DNA of 64,000 bases from Mesorhizobium sp. (GTDB lineage Bacteria; Pseudomonadota; Alphaproteobacteria; Rhizobiales; Rhizobiaceae): the NCBI RefSeq assembly GCF_016793485.1, contig NZ_JAEULZ010000001.1:558001-622000 (forward strand), given 5' to 3'. Positions 16,418-26,259 of the stretch are shown one piece after another. The notes under the pieces are model-generated. The model ran no database searches. It was given only the letters and a program-made list of their open reading frames with translations, and had not been told where the DNA came from. Within the stretch, counting starts at the first letter, position 1. Every line of letters begins with the position of its first letter. Both the position numbers and the translations under genes were made by a program.

Positions 16418-18070
16418 TTAGCCCTGTTCCTGCATCCTCTTCGCGAGCGCGCGATGCAGGTCCGGCGCTGCTTCGACGAGCATTCGAGCCGCGTCGGACT
16501 GCGGATGCGAGAGCACTTCCTGCGTCTTTCCGGTCTCGACGATCCTGCCTTCGTGCATCACCATGACCTCGTCGGTGATCGCCCTCGCGACAGTCAGGTC
16601 GTGGGTGATGAAGATGTAGGCGATACCGAGCTTCTGGTTCAGTTCTGCGAACAGATCGAGGACTTGCGCGCGGATGGAGACGTCGAGCGCCGAGACGGGT
16701 TCGTCAGCGATCACCAGTTTTGGGCGAGTGATGATCGCGCGGGCGATCGAGATTCGTTGCCGCTGGCCGCCCGAAAATTCGTGCGGATATTTTTGCATGT
16801 CGGAAGGCTGCAATCCGACCTCATGCAACGTGTGCTTGACCAGTTCGCGCCTTTCGGCCTTGCCCGGGTTGTTGTCGAGCAGATGGAGCGGCTCGGCCAC
16901 AAGCCATTCGACCGTCCGGCGCGGGTTGAACGAGCCATAAGGGTCCTGGAAGACGACCTGCATGTCGCGCCGGGCAGGCCGCAGCGCGGCCTCGTTGCGT
17001 CCGGTCAAGACAGCGCCCCTGAACGCGACCGATCCGGAGGTCGGCTTTTCCAACGCCAGGATCATGCGGGCAAGGGTGGATTTTCCGCAGCCGGATCGTC
17101 CGACCAGTGCAACGGAGCGTCCTTCGCCGAGAGTGAAGGAGACATTGTCGACCGCGCGGAACGGCTGCGGTTTCTCGAAAAGGGACGTACGGCGACCGGG
17201 ATAATCCTTGGTGATGTTCTGCACCGAGAGGAGCGGAGCCTTGTCCCGGGAAAGGGGCGACCGTTCGGCAGTGGACGACGCCGAAACGCGCTTCCCCCGT
17301 TCGGGCACATGCAGGGAGGCCTGCGCGAGCTGGCGCGTATAGGGGTGGAGCTGTGTCGAGAGAGTCTGCGCGGTGTCGCCCGTCTCCATCACTTCGCCGC
17401 CTCGCAGGATGGTGATGCGGTCCGCCATCTCCGTTACGACCGCGAGGTCGTGCGAGATGAGCAGCAGGCCCATGCGGTTTTCGTGCACCAGTTCGCGCAG
17501 TAGTTCGAGAATCTGCGCCTGCAAAACGACATCCAGCGCGGTTGTCGGCTCGTCGGCGATCAGCAGCTTCGGCTTCAGCGCACAGGCGATTGCGATGACC
17601 ACGCGCTGCCGTTGCCCACCGGAAAGCTCGTGCGGATAACGCGTCAGCGCAAATTTTTCGAAAGGCAGGCCGACCCGGTCGAGCATCGCTCGGGCTTTCG
17701 CCTCGGCGTCTGTCCTGTTGGCGCCGGTGTGCAGCCGGATGCCTTCCGCGACCTGTTCACCGATCGTCTTCAGGGGATTTAGAGCGGTCATAGGCTCCTG
17801 GAACACCATCCCGATGTCGTCGCCGCGCAGCGCACACATGTCCTCTTCGGAAGCGTTCACAAGGTCCGAACCGCCAAAACCGATCCGCCCGGAAAGACTG
17901 GCGAATTCCGGCAAAAGTTTCATGATGGAAAGAGCCGTCATCGACTTGCCGGAGCCGGATTCGCCGACGAGGCCCATGACTTCGCCGGCCTCGATCCTCA
18001 GGTCGATGCCTTTCAGGATCGGCGTGCCACCGATGTCGAGCGCAAGGTTCTCGATTTCGAGCAGGCTCAT
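16418..18070 (-). CDS. Peptide-type ABC transporter ATPase with two fused ATP-binding domains
   Basis: 550 residues, a fusion of the DppD- and DppF-type ATPases as in YejF or GsiA. Two Walker A motifs (GLVGESGSGKSM near residue 40; ALVGRSGCGKST near residue 320), two signatures (LSGGQRQR and FSGGQRQR) and two Walker B motifs (LLIADEPTTALD, LVIADEPVSALD) are all intact. Each half has the oligopeptide-transporter extension (TRQLAQASLHVPE). It energises the permeases encoded immediately upstream; the start overlaps the permease stop. Confidence 0.93.
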   Translation of the reverse strand: MSLLEIENLALDIGGTPILKGIDLRIEAGEVMGLVGESGSGKSMTALSIMKLLPEFASLSGRIGFGGSDLVNASEEDMCALRGDDIGMVFQEPMTALNPLKTIGEQVAEGIRLHTGANRTDAEAKARAMLDRVGLPFEKFALTRYPHELSGGQRQRVVIAIACALKPKLLIADEPTTALDVVLQAQILELLRELVHENRMGLLLISHDLAVVTEMADRITILRGGEVMETGDTAQTLSTQLHPYTRQLAQASLHVPERGKRVSASSTAERSPLSRDKAPLLSVQNITKDYPGRRTSLFEKPQPFRAVDNVSFTLGEGRSVALVGRSGCGKSTLARMILALEKPTSGSVAFRGAVLTGRNEAALRPARRDMQVVFQDPYGSFNPRRTVEWLVAEPLHLLDNNPGKAERRELVKHTLHEVGLQPSDMQKYPHEFSGGQRQRISIARAIITRPKLVIADEPVSALDVSIRAQVLDLFAELNQKLGIAYIFITHDLTVARAITDEVMVMHEGRIVETGKTQEVLSHPQSDAARMLVEAAPDLHRALAKRMQEQG

Positions 18071-18927
18071 CGCCGCCGCCTGAGCTTGGGGTCGAGCACG
18101 TCGGCCAGCCCGTCGCCGATGAGGTTGAGACCGAGCACGGTGAGGACGATGGCCATGCCAGGCGCGATCGCGAGATGAGGTGCGACCGCCATGCGGGTCT
18201 GCGCGTCGAAAAGCATCCGCCCCCAGCTAGGCATGGGCGGCTGTGCGCCGAGTCCAAGGTAGGAAAGACTGGCCTCTGCGAGTATGCCGAGCGCGAACTG
18301 TATCGTGCCCTGTACCAGCAGCAGGTTGGCGATGTTGGGCAGGATATGCTCGACGGTGATCAGCACGCTTCCCTTGCCGGCGGCGCGGGCAGCCAGAACG
18401 AATTCGCGCGGCCAGAGCGAAAGCGCGCCTGCGCGGGCCACGCGGGCGAAGACCGGGATGTTGAAGATGCCGATGGCGATGATGGCGTTTATCGCGCCCG
18501 GCCCGAAAACCGCAGTAATCATGATCGCCGAGAGCAGGGCAGGGAAGGCGAAGACGACGTCGTTTGCCCGCATGAGCGCATCGTCGATCCAGCCCCCTCG
18601 CGCAGCCGCCCAGCAGCCGAGCGGTACGCCGATGCCCATGCCAATGCCGACCGCGACGAGCGCCACGGCGAGCGAATTGCGCGCCCCGACCATGATCATC
18701 GACAGCACGTCGCGGCCGAACTGGTCGGTGCCGAGGATGTGGTCCCACGACGGAGGGAGCATCCGGTCGGCTACCACCAGCTTGGTGACGTCGTATGGTG
18801 TCCAGAAGAACGAAAGAAGCGCCATAGCGGCGATCAGCGCCGTGATGACAATGCCGGTCGCGAACGAACGATTTACGAAGGCGACCCTGAGGAAGCCGCG
18901 TTCGCGGTTTGCCGCGACGTCGCTCAC
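18067..18927 (-). CDS. Peptide-type ABC transporter permease (DppC-like)
   Basis: 286 residues with an N-terminal helix (FATGIVITALIAAMALLSFF) and the BPD-type TM domain. The EAA loop region is visible as REFVLAARAAGKGSVLITVEHILPN. The GTG start at 18927 overlaps the stop of the upstream permease (GTGA) and gives the normal family length; the frame is open further upstream but that part is the shadow of the neighbouring gene. Confidence 0.9.
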   Translation of the reverse strand: MSDVAANRERGFLRVAFVNRSFATGIVITALIAAMALLSFFWTPYDVTKLVVADRMLPPSWDHILGTDQFGRDVLSMIMVGARNSLAVALVAVGIGMGIGVPLGCWAAARGGWIDDALMRANDVVFAFPALLSAIMITAVFGPGAINAIIAIGIFNIPVFARVARAGALSLWPREFVLAARAAGKGSVLITVEHILPNIANLLLVQGTIQFALGILAEASLSYLGLGAQPPMPSWGRMLFDAQTRMAVAPHLAIAPGMAIVLTVLGLNLIGDGLADVLDPKLRRRR

Positions 18928-19871
18928 GAGCGCGTCCTCAGGCGGGGATCGACCACCGCATAGGCCATGTCGACCAGCAGATTGATCAGGATGACGGAGG
19001 CGACCAGCAGCATGACAACGCTTTCGACTACGATGAGGTCGCGCTGGTTGATGGCCTGAACAACAAGCCGCCCCAGGCCGGGCAGGTAGAAGACGTTCTC
19101 GATAATGACGGTGCCGGCGAGCAGGAAGGCGAATTGCAGGCCAAGGATTGTCAGGACGGGAAGCATCGCGTTTCGCAACGCATGGCGCCATAGAGCGGCT
19201 TCACGCGACAGGCCCTTGGCCCTCGCCGTGCGGATGAAATCTTCGCCGAGCACCTCGATCAGGGCCGAACGCGACACACGCGCCAGGATCGCCGCCTGCG
19301 GCAGCGCGAGCGCGATGGCGGGCAAGACCAGCGCCTTCAGCGACGGCCCGATGCCTGCCTCCCAGCCGGGGAATCCTCCGGCCGGCACTACCCGCAGCCA
19401 CACGGCGAACACATAGACGAGCAGGAGGGCGAACCAGAAATTCGGTATGGCGACGCCAACTTGCGAGATTGCCATGGAGATCGTATCGGCCGGCTTGCCG
19501 CGTCTTGCAGCCGCGAAAACCCCGACTGGAATGGCGATCGCCGTCGAAAGCGCCAGCGCGATTAATGCCAGCGGCAGGGATACGGTGATCCGTTCGGCGA
19601 TCAGTTCGCCGACAGGGACGGAGTAGGTGTAGGACTTGCCGAAATCGAACGTCAGCAAGCCGCCCGTCCAGTGGAAATACCTGACAAGGAAACCCTGATC
19701 GAGCCCCATCTGGACGCGAAGCGCCTGTACGGCATCGTCGGTGGCGTTCATGCCGAGCATCAGCCGCGCCGGGTCGCCGGGGATAACTTCGAGCACTGAG
19801 AACACGACGATCGACGCCACGACCAGCGTGACGAGGCCGGAAACGACACGGCGCAGGAGATAAGCGGTCAT
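18924..19871 (-). CDS. Peptide-type ABC transporter permease (DppB-like)
   Basis: 315 residues, beginning with the family start MTAYLLRRVVSGLVTLVVASI. The periplasmic part carries GDPARLMLGMNATDDAV and the EAA loop reads DFIRTARAKGLSREAALWRHALRNAMLP. Six hydrophobic spans. It is the third domain of a complete importer with the binding protein (19952-21430), the DppC-like permease and the double ATPase, all in transcription order. Confidence 0.92.
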   Translation of the reverse strand: MTAYLLRRVVSGLVTLVVASIVVFSVLEVIPGDPARLMLGMNATDDAVQALRVQMGLDQGFLVRYFHWTGGLLTFDFGKSYTYSVPVGELIAERITVSLPLALIALALSTAIAIPVGVFAAARRGKPADTISMAISQVGVAIPNFWFALLLVYVFAVWLRVVPAGGFPGWEAGIGPSLKALVLPAIALALPQAAILARVSRSALIEVLGEDFIRTARAKGLSREAALWRHALRNAMLPVLTILGLQFAFLLAGTVIIENVFYLPGLGRLVVQAINQRDLIVVESVVMLLVASVILINLLVDMAYAVVDPRLRTRS

Positions 19872-19951
19872 CCCGATGCTTTACCCGCCCAGGCTAAAGA
19901 CGACCGCCATCTTTAGCCCAGCCGATTGGTCTCCGCGAGTATCGATTGGTC

Positions 19952-21430
19952 CTAGTCCACCCACCTGACCTGGGTCAGGTCGTTCGCCTGGATCGGGGAG
20001 TTTTCCCAAAGGCCCTCGATCTTGGCGTCCCAGATGCCGATCTTGGGCAGTTCGAACAGGAAGCCGTTTACGGCATCGTCCGCGAGGATTTTCTGGGCTG
20101 TCCCGTACAATTCCTTACGCTTGGCCTCGTCGGCTGTCAGGTTCAACTCCTCGATCACCTTGTCGAAGGCGGGATTGTCGTAGTTGAAGTAGTAGTCCTT
20201 GCGCGCATAGATATCGATGTCGTTCGGCTCGGTGTGAGAGACGATCGACAGGTCATAGTCCTTCTCGGTGAAGACCTGCTTCAGCCAGTCGGCCCACTCG
20301 ACCGGGATGATTTCGGCATCGATGCCGATGCCGCGCAATTCGGAAGCGATGATCTGGCCGCCATCGCGGGCGTAAGTGACAGGTGGCAGCTTCAGCGTCG
20401 TCTTGAAGCCGTTTGGAAAGCCTGCTTCGGCGAGCAGTTCCTTCGCCTTGGCGGGGTCGTAGGGATAGGTTCCCGTGAGGTCGATGTAAGCCTCGTTGGC
20501 CGGCGAAAAGTGCGATCCGATCGGCACGCCGTAGCCACCGGAGGCGCCGTCAATGATCGCCTTCCTGTCGATAACGTGGGCGATCGCCTGCCTGACCTTC
20601 AACTGGTCGAGGGGAGGTTTCTTGTTGTTGATGGCGAGGATCGTCTCGCCTTCGGTGGAGCCGATGACGACCTTGAAACGCGGGTCGGATTCGACCTGCG
20701 GCAGCGCGTCGCCGAGCTGGTAATTGGGCAGGGCCTGCACGTCGCCGGAAAGAAGCGCCGGCACGGCCGCGGCGGCGTCGGGAATGATCCGGAATTCAGC
20801 CCGGTCGAGCGCAACGGGTTCGCCCCAGTAACTATCGGCCTTTACAAGCGTGATCGACGAGCCTTTGGCCCACCTGTCGAACTTGAACGGTCCGGTGCCG
20901 ATCGGCTTCTCCTTGTTGGTCTCGGCCGAATCCGGCGCGACGATCACGGCGTCGCCCCAGCCGAGATTGTAGAGAAACGATCCCTGAGGGTTCTTCAGGG
21001 TGACCTTGAGCGTCGCGGGATCGACGACTTCGACGGTGTCGATCGCAGCAAACAGGCCTTTCTGCGCGTTGGTCGAGTCGTCGGCACGGGCGCGGTCCAG
21101 CGAAAACTTCACATCGGAAGCGTCAAAGTCGGTGCCGTCATGGAATTTGGCGCCCGTTCTCAGCTTGAAGGTGTAGGTCTTGCCGTCATCTGAGATGGTC
21201 CAGCTTTCGGCAAGCGCCGGCAGCACTTCGCCGCGCGAACCTATGCGGGTGAGCCCCTCGAAGACGTTCGCATAAAGCACCTCGTCGATCGCGGCCGCGG
21301 CGCCGGCTGTGGGGTCTAGGTGCGGGGGTTCAAGCGGGATGCCAAGTACCAGATCGGCGCGTGCGGCAGAGGCCGTGCTTGAGGCGAGCGCCATGAGCGC
21401 AGCGGCGAAGATGGATTTCAAGACGGTCAT
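19952..21430 (-). CDS. Peptide-type ABC transporter substrate-binding protein (SBP family 5)
   Basis: 492 residues with a Sec signal peptide (MTVLKSIFAAALMALASSTASAARA). The family 5 pattern is clear: LDPTAGAAAAIDEVLYANVFEGL near the N-terminus, AESWTISDDGKTYTFKLR and KFHDGTDFDASDVKFSLDR. Ligands of this family are di- and oligopeptides, opines or nickel; which applies here is unknown. First gene of the operon; its promoter should lie in 21431-21535. Confidence 0.92.
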   Translation of the reverse strand: MTVLKSIFAAALMALASSTASAARADLVLGIPLEPPHLDPTAGAAAAIDEVLYANVFEGLTRIGSRGEVLPALAESWTISDDGKTYTFKLRTGAKFHDGTDFDASDVKFSLDRARADDSTNAQKGLFAAIDTVEVVDPATLKVTLKNPQGSFLYNLGWGDAVIVAPDSAETNKEKPIGTGPFKFDRWAKGSSITLVKADSYWGEPVALDRAEFRIIPDAAAAVPALLSGDVQALPNYQLGDALPQVESDPRFKVVIGSTEGETILAINNKKPPLDQLKVRQAIAHVIDRKAIIDGASGGYGVPIGSHFSPANEAYIDLTGTYPYDPAKAKELLAEAGFPNGFKTTLKLPPVTYARDGGQIIASELRGIGIDAEIIPVEWADWLKQVFTEKDYDLSIVSHTEPNDIDIYARKDYYFNYDNPAFDKVIEELNLTADEAKRKELYGTAQKILADDAVNGFLFELPKIGIWDAKIEGLWENSPIQANDLTQVRWVD

Positions 21431-21570
21431 GGCGGCCCTCCCAGTGCCTGTTTGCGCGGATAGAAGCGCTAATTTGCCGTTCAGTAAAACAGCTTTTTCG
21501 CAAATGCGAGAGGGAAACTGAAATGGTTTTCTATTTCAAACGGTTAGATGATTGCTGCACTGCAAGATTT

Positions 21571-22143
21571 TCATGCGCCGGCTTTTCCCAACAGCCTGCC
21601 AAGCAGAAGAAGGCCGTCCGGCCAAAGGCCCAGCTTCGCTTCGTTGCCCATGTGGCCGAGGTCGCCGGCATCGGCGAAGTCGGCACCCCAAGCTGTGGCA
21701 AACGCCCGCGCCTTGTCGAAGGTGACGCGTGGGTCCGTCCGGCTGGCGACGACTAGCGCAGGGAAGGGCAGGGGCTGCAAGGGCATCGGGGAAAACGGAC
21801 GCACGAGGTCGAACGACGGATCGGGGTCCTCGACATTGGTGGCCGCGACCAGAAAGGCGGCCAGAACCTTGGCGCGCTGGCTTTCGGTCGCCTGGGTTGC
21901 CCATTTGACTGTGGTGGCGACAGACAGGGAGTGCGCGAGGATCACGACCTTGCGCGGGGCCGCCGCGACGGCCGCGTCCAAACGGGCAATCCAGTCGTTC
22001 GGTTCTGGCTTGTCCCAGTCTGCCTGAAGGACGCGCGACGAATTGGGAAACGCGCGGCACCAGTGTGACATCCAGTGATCGGGCTTCGAGTTGCCCCGGC
22101 CCGGCACAACGAGGAAATCGAAGTCGCCGGCGACCTTGATCAT
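21571..22143 (-). CDS. RBBP9/YdeN-family alpha/beta hydrolase
   Basis: A 190-residue serine-hydrolase-like protein. The first strand reads FLVVPGRGNSKPDHWMSHW, typical of RBBP9/YdeN, and the nucleophile elbow is LAHSLSVATTV. A conserved late region GDLGHMGNE carries the catalytic His. The ATG at 22143 overlaps the purB stop by one base (TGATG), so the two are coupled. Substrate unknown. Confidence 0.85.
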   Translation of the reverse strand: MIKVAGDFDFLVVPGRGNSKPDHWMSHWCRAFPNSSRVLQADWDKPEPNDWIARLDAAVAAAPRKVVILAHSLSVATTVKWATQATESQRAKVLAAFLVAATNVEDPDPSFDLVRPFSPMPLQPLPFPALVVASRTDPRVTFDKARAFATAWGADFADAGDLGHMGNEAKLGLWPDGLLLLGRLLGKAGA

Positions 22144-23450
22144 CAGGATTCCCCGAATACCCGCCGGAAGATCGTGTCGACATGCTTGGTGTGGTAGCCG
22201 AGGTCGAATTTTTCGCGGATTGCGGCTTCGGATAATGCGGCCATGACCTCCGGATCCCCGAGGAGTTCCTCGAGGAAGTCGGCGCCCTGTTCCCACACTT
22301 TCATCGCGTTGCGCTGGACGAGGCGGTAGGCGTCCTCGCGACTGACGCCGGCCTGCGTCAGCGCCAGAAGCACGCGCTGTGAGTGCACGAGACCACGGAA
22401 CTTGTTCAGGTTCCGAAGCATGTTGTCGGGGTAGATGACAAGCTTTTCGATCACGCCCGCCAGCCGGTTGAGCGCAAAATCGAGGTGGACGGTCGTGTCC
22501 GGCCCGATGACGCGTTCCACGCTGGAATGCGAAATGTCGCGTTCGTGCCAGAGCGCGACGTCCTCCAGCGCCGGCGTCACCGCCATGCGGACAAGGCGCG
22601 CCAAGCCGGTCAGGTTCTCGGTGAGCACCGGGTTGCGCTTGTGCGGCATGGCCGACGAACCCTTCTGGCCCGGCGAGAAGAACTCCTCGGCTTCCAGCAC
22701 TTCCGTGCGCTGCATGTGGCGAATTTCGATCGCGACATTCTCGATCGATGAGGCAATGACGCCGAGTGTTGCGAAGAACATCGCATGGCGGTCGCGCGGG
22801 ATGACCTGCGTCGAGATCGGCTCCGGCTTGAGGCCTAGTTTCTCGCAAACATGCTCTTCGACACGCGGGTCGATGTTGGCGAATGTGCCCACCGCGCCTG
22901 AAATAGCGCCGGTGGCGACTTCTTCACGCGCGGCGACAAGGCGAGTGCGATTGCGGTGCATCTCGGCATAGAAGCGGGCAAAGGTCAGGCCCATCGTCGT
23001 CGGCTCGGCGTGAATGCCGTGGCTGCGTCCGATGCGGACGGTGTCCTTGTGCTCGAATGCGCGCTTCCTCAGGGCTGCAAGCACGCGGTCGAGGTCGACA
23101 AGCAGGATGTCTGCAGCCCGCACCAGCTGGATGTTGAAGGTGGTGTCGAGCACGTCTGACGATGTCATCCCCTGATGGATGAACCGCGAATCCTCGCCGA
23201 CGAATTCAGCAAGATGGGTGAGGAACGCGATGACGTCGTGCTTGGTGACGCTCTCGATTTCATCGATGCGTTCGACATTGAATTCGGCCTTGCCGCCTTT
23301 TTCCCAGATCGTCCGGGCGGCTTCCTTCGGGATGACGCCCAGTTCGGCCAGAGCGTCGCAGGCATGCGCCTCGATCTCGAACCAGATGCGGAAACGGGTT
23401 TCAGGCGACCAGATGGCGACCATTTCCGGTCGCGAATAGCGCGGGATCAT
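22143..23450 (-). CDS. purB: Adenylosuccinate lyase
   Basis: 435 residues. It catalyses two steps of purine synthesis: SAICAR to AICAR and adenylosuccinate to AMP, each releasing fumarate. Motifs include the start MIPRYSRPEMVAIWS, the TSSDVLDTTF region, the His in RSHGIHAEPTTMG and the fumarase/aspartase signature GSSAMPHKRNPVLTEN with the catalytic flexible loop. Length is normal. Confidence 0.97.
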   Translation of the reverse strand: MIPRYSRPEMVAIWSPETRFRIWFEIEAHACDALAELGVIPKEAARTIWEKGGKAEFNVERIDEIESVTKHDVIAFLTHLAEFVGEDSRFIHQGMTSSDVLDTTFNIQLVRAADILLVDLDRVLAALRKRAFEHKDTVRIGRSHGIHAEPTTMGLTFARFYAEMHRNRTRLVAAREEVATGAISGAVGTFANIDPRVEEHVCEKLGLKPEPISTQVIPRDRHAMFFATLGVIASSIENVAIEIRHMQRTEVLEAEEFFSPGQKGSSAMPHKRNPVLTENLTGLARLVRMAVTPALEDVALWHERDISHSSVERVIGPDTTVHLDFALNRLAGVIEKLVIYPDNMLRNLNKFRGLVHSQRVLLALTQAGVSREDAYRLVQRNAMKVWEQGADFLEELLGDPEVMAALSEAAIREKFDLGYHTKHVDTIFRRVFGES

Positions 23451-23511
23451 CGTGGAAGCCTTCCTGTCCGTTTTTGGGTAGCCGCTCCCCTAACAGAGGC
23501 GGCCACAATGC

Positions 23512-24051
23512 TCAACGCGGCTGACGCGCAAACCAGAGGGAGGTGGCAATCAGCGCAATAAAGCCGACGGGGAAAAAGAGCCGTAGGCCGAGAACCGCGA
23601 ACTGATAGAGCGCAGCCGCGACGGTGAAAACAAACTGGAAGAACCAGACTACGGTGAAGGCTGCCGCATGCCATTCGGCGTAATAGGAGCGATACTCCAG
23701 CGCGAACAGCCCGCCGATCGCCACGAATGATGCTGTCGCAAGGGAGACAAAGGCCGCGGCAAAGGCTGTCTCGGGACCGCGCCGGTGTGACAGGAAGCTT
23801 GCCAGGATCAGGCCGATCGGAAAAGCAGCAAAGCCGCCGATCCCGAAGAACGTCGCTATGGTTCTGATGTGATATGGCGTTTGCCAGCTATCCCAGGCAA
23901 GCACGGCTGCCGCGCTTGCAAACATTGCCAAGCCCCAAAGCATGGCGCCCGCAAGGGTCGGCAGTAGTGGCGGCGGCGCGTTGGTCAGCGCGCCTTTCAG
24001 CCAGCCCGTATCTGCGCTGGTTTTTGCATTGCTGTGATCAAAGGCGGTCAT
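23512..24051 (-). CDS. Four-span membrane protein of unknown function
   Basis: 179 residues with four clear hydrophobic segments (LAGAMLWGLAMFASAAAVLAW, GIGGFAAFPIGLILASFL, AAAFVSLATASFVAIGGLF, FFQFVFTVAAALYQFAVLG). The N-terminus is polar and the C-terminus basic. I recognise no family. It sits 12 bases downstream of the P1 peptidase on the same strand, so it is probably the last gene of that transcript. Confidence 0.7.
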   Translation of the reverse strand: MTAFDHSNAKTSADTGWLKGALTNAPPPLLPTLAGAMLWGLAMFASAAAVLAWDSWQTPYHIRTIATFFGIGGFAAFPIGLILASFLSHRRGPETAFAAAFVSLATASFVAIGGLFALEYRSYYAEWHAAAFTVVWFFQFVFTVAAALYQFAVLGLRLFFPVGFIALIATSLWFARQPR

Positions 24052-24063
24052 CCGCGCGTGGCC

Positions 24064-25059
24064 TCATCGTGATGACCATGTAGGGAAGAGATCATTTGGG
24101 GAAGGCGTGGCCGCGCATACACCGCGCGCTATCGCCCGCGCCATCGTGGCTCCGGCGGCCGCGTAAAGGTCGATCGCATCGTCAAATGAAAGAACCTTGC
24201 CGCTTGTACCCGTGCCCAAGGCGAAAACGAGGTCGCCGTCGGCGGGTGTATGCGTCGGCCAGATCGATCGCGCGAAGCCGTCATGAGCGCAGATCGCCAA
24301 CCGCTTGGCGGCGGCTGGGGTCAGCACCGCATCGGTCGCGATAACTGCTATAGTCGTGTTAGCGAGCTTGTCCCTAAACTTCAGGAGAATGCTGCGGGCG
24401 TCCTCGGGGATAGGCGAAGGATACCCAAGCCCCCCGAACTCGTTGCCGATTTCGAATGGCGCAGCCCAGAAATGGCGACCGCGACCAAGTGTGACGGAAC
24501 CGGTGGCGTTCACGACAGCCAGCGCACCAATATTGACGCCGTTGTCGAGCACGGTGGATGCGGACCCCAGGCCGCCCTTCAGGCCTGATGTCAGCGATCC
24601 GACGCCGGCTCCGGCCGTGCCGATCGCAAAATCCCGGGAAGCGACCTGTACGGCCTCGAACCCCATGTCCCGATAGGGCGCGTAGCGGCCCCACTCCTTG
24701 TCGCCGTTGTTTGCAAGGTCGAAGACGATTGCGGCCGGGACGATCGGGACGACGTTGCCGCGTACCTCAAAGCCGATACCTCTTTCCCGAAGTGCTGCCT
24801 GGACGCCGGAGGCTGCGTCGAGGCCGAAGGCCGAGCCACCCGAAAGCGCCAGGGCGTTCACGGTCTCGACGGTGTTGTGGGGTTCAAGGAGATCGGTTTC
24901 GCGCGTGCCGGGCGCGCCGCCCAGAACCTGCACGCCGGCCACAGTCGGCTGGTCGCAAACGACCACGGTTACGCCTGACTTCAAGTTCCCGTCCGATATG
25001 TTGCCGACGCTCAGACCGGGAACATCAGTGATAAGATTGCGCTTTCCAGTGCGGAACAT
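24064..25059 (-). CDS. P1/S58 family self-processing peptidase (DmpA/NylC-like)
   Basis: 331 residues of the Ntn-type P1 family, which includes D-aminopeptidase DmpA and 6-aminohexanoate-oligomer hydrolase NylC. Landmarks: ITDVPGLSVGN at the N-terminus, LSGGSAFGLDAASGVQAAL, and the candidate autocleavage site LANTTIAVIATDA, where Asn-Thr would give a Thr nucleophile at the new N-terminus. Its ATG overlaps the stop of the upstream binding-protein gene, suggesting linked roles such as uptake and hydrolysis of a peptide-like amide; that is inference. Confidence 0.85.
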   Translation of the reverse strand: MFRTGKRNLITDVPGLSVGNISDGNLKSGVTVVVCDQPTVAGVQVLGGAPGTRETDLLEPHNTVETVNALALSGGSAFGLDAASGVQAALRERGIGFEVRGNVVPIVPAAIVFDLANNGDKEWGRYAPYRDMGFEAVQVASRDFAIGTAGAGVGSLTSGLKGGLGSASTVLDNGVNIGALAVVNATGSVTLGRGRHFWAAPFEIGNEFGGLGYPSPIPEDARSILLKFRDKLANTTIAVIATDAVLTPAAAKRLAICAHDGFARSIWPTHTPADGDLVFALGTGTSGKVLSFDDAIDLYAAAGATMARAIARGVCAATPSPNDLFPTWSSR

Positions 25060-26120
25060 CAGGGGACCGCCACTTCGGTGAAGCGCGTGCCGTCGAAGCG
25101 GAACAGCCGATAGGGGTTTTCGCCGAGGTCGCCGTTCTCGTCGAAACGTATTGTCCCGATCGCCGTCGCGAAGTCACTGCCTGACAATCCCGATGGCAAC
25201 AACTGCCCGGCAATCGCCGCGTGCGCAACTTCAACGGCGGCGTAGGCCGGCAGCACGTAGCCCTGCGCCAGCAGCCGGCGGTCTGCAAAAGCCTTGGCCA
25301 CCTCGGGCAGCGCTAGGTCTACCCATTCCGGCAGCGCGACCATCAGTGTCCCCGGGACAAGGGGAACCTCGCCGGTGGAACGCAGGGTCTCACCCGATGC
25401 AACGATAATGTTTGCCTCGGGCTGCGCTGCGTCCCGCGCGATGACCGCGACATCGTCGCGTTCGCCGCCCACGAAGGCGCGCGTCGCTCCTGCACGCTGC
25501 AGCCGGCCGACAAGTGCAATCTGGTTGTCGAGCTGCGGGCGGAACGTATCGACGAATACCGGCGACAGGCGGGCCTGTTCAGCGGCAATCCGCACGCTTT
25601 CAGCCAGTTCGCGGCCGTAGATGGTGCCGTCGTCGACGATTGCGAACAGATCGCGCTGCCAATTTTTTGCCAGCAGGCGACCGGCAGCCTCCCTTTCGCC
25701 GTCTGCCCGGGGACCGAGGCGATAGACAAGCCAACCCGTGCGATTTCGGCGGTCCGTGATGCTATCGGTACGAACGCCAACCGTAATGGTCGGAATATTG
25801 GCCTGTTTGAGGATGGGGAGTGCCGCCTCGAGCGCTTCGCTGCACAGGAAGCCGACGACAACCTGTACCTGAGCCGCAATCAGTTCGCGCGCCGCCCGCG
25901 CCCCGCCTTGGGCCGTGCAGCCATCGTCGGCGACGGCGAGCCTGACCGATGGATCGCCCAATCGTTCAGCAGCAAGGTTGGCGCCGGTCCGCATTTGCTG
26001 CCCGAGAATAGCGGATGGACCCGAAAGTGGCGCAGCAAGGCCGATCAACGCTTGCGCTCCAGCCTCGCTGACCGGCACGGACGCGGCAAGTGCGCAGAAT
26101 ATCGCTGCCAGAAGTCGCAT
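25059..26120 (-). CDS. Leu/Ile/Val-type periplasmic binding protein (Peripla_BP_6)
   Basis: 353 residues with a signal peptide (MRLLAAIFCALAASVPVSEAGAQ). The mature start ALIGLAAPLSGPSAILGQQMRTGANLA is the family 6 pattern, with later VVVGFLCSEALEAALPILK and TYG-type ATRAFVGGERDDVAVIARDA. No permease or ATPase genes of this system are nearby, so it is an orphan binding protein coupled to a P1 peptidase. ATG 26120 fits the signal peptide; an upstream in-frame ATG is less likely. Confidence 0.85.
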   Translation of the reverse strand: MRLLAAIFCALAASVPVSEAGAQALIGLAAPLSGPSAILGQQMRTGANLAAERLGDPSVRLAVADDGCTAQGGARAARELIAAQVQVVVGFLCSEALEAALPILKQANIPTITVGVRTDSITDRRNRTGWLVYRLGPRADGEREAAGRLLAKNWQRDLFAIVDDGTIYGRELAESVRIAAEQARLSPVFVDTFRPQLDNQIALVGRLQRAGATRAFVGGERDDVAVIARDAAQPEANIIVASGETLRSTGEVPLVPGTLMVALPEWVDLALPEVAKAFADRRLLAQGYVLPAYAAVEVAHAAIAGQLLPSGLSGSDFATAIGTIRFDENGDLGENPYRLFRFDGTRFTEVAVP

Positions 26121-26259
26121 GCGCCGGTTTGATTCTCCAGTTGCCGATACAATGACCGGTGTAGCCGACGACCGGCAAGACTCAAAGCCGGACATTCGCC
26201 GTCCCCGTGATACCGTTGCTTGTTCCCCCGGTATTCCAGCAATATATGGGTCTGGGAGG

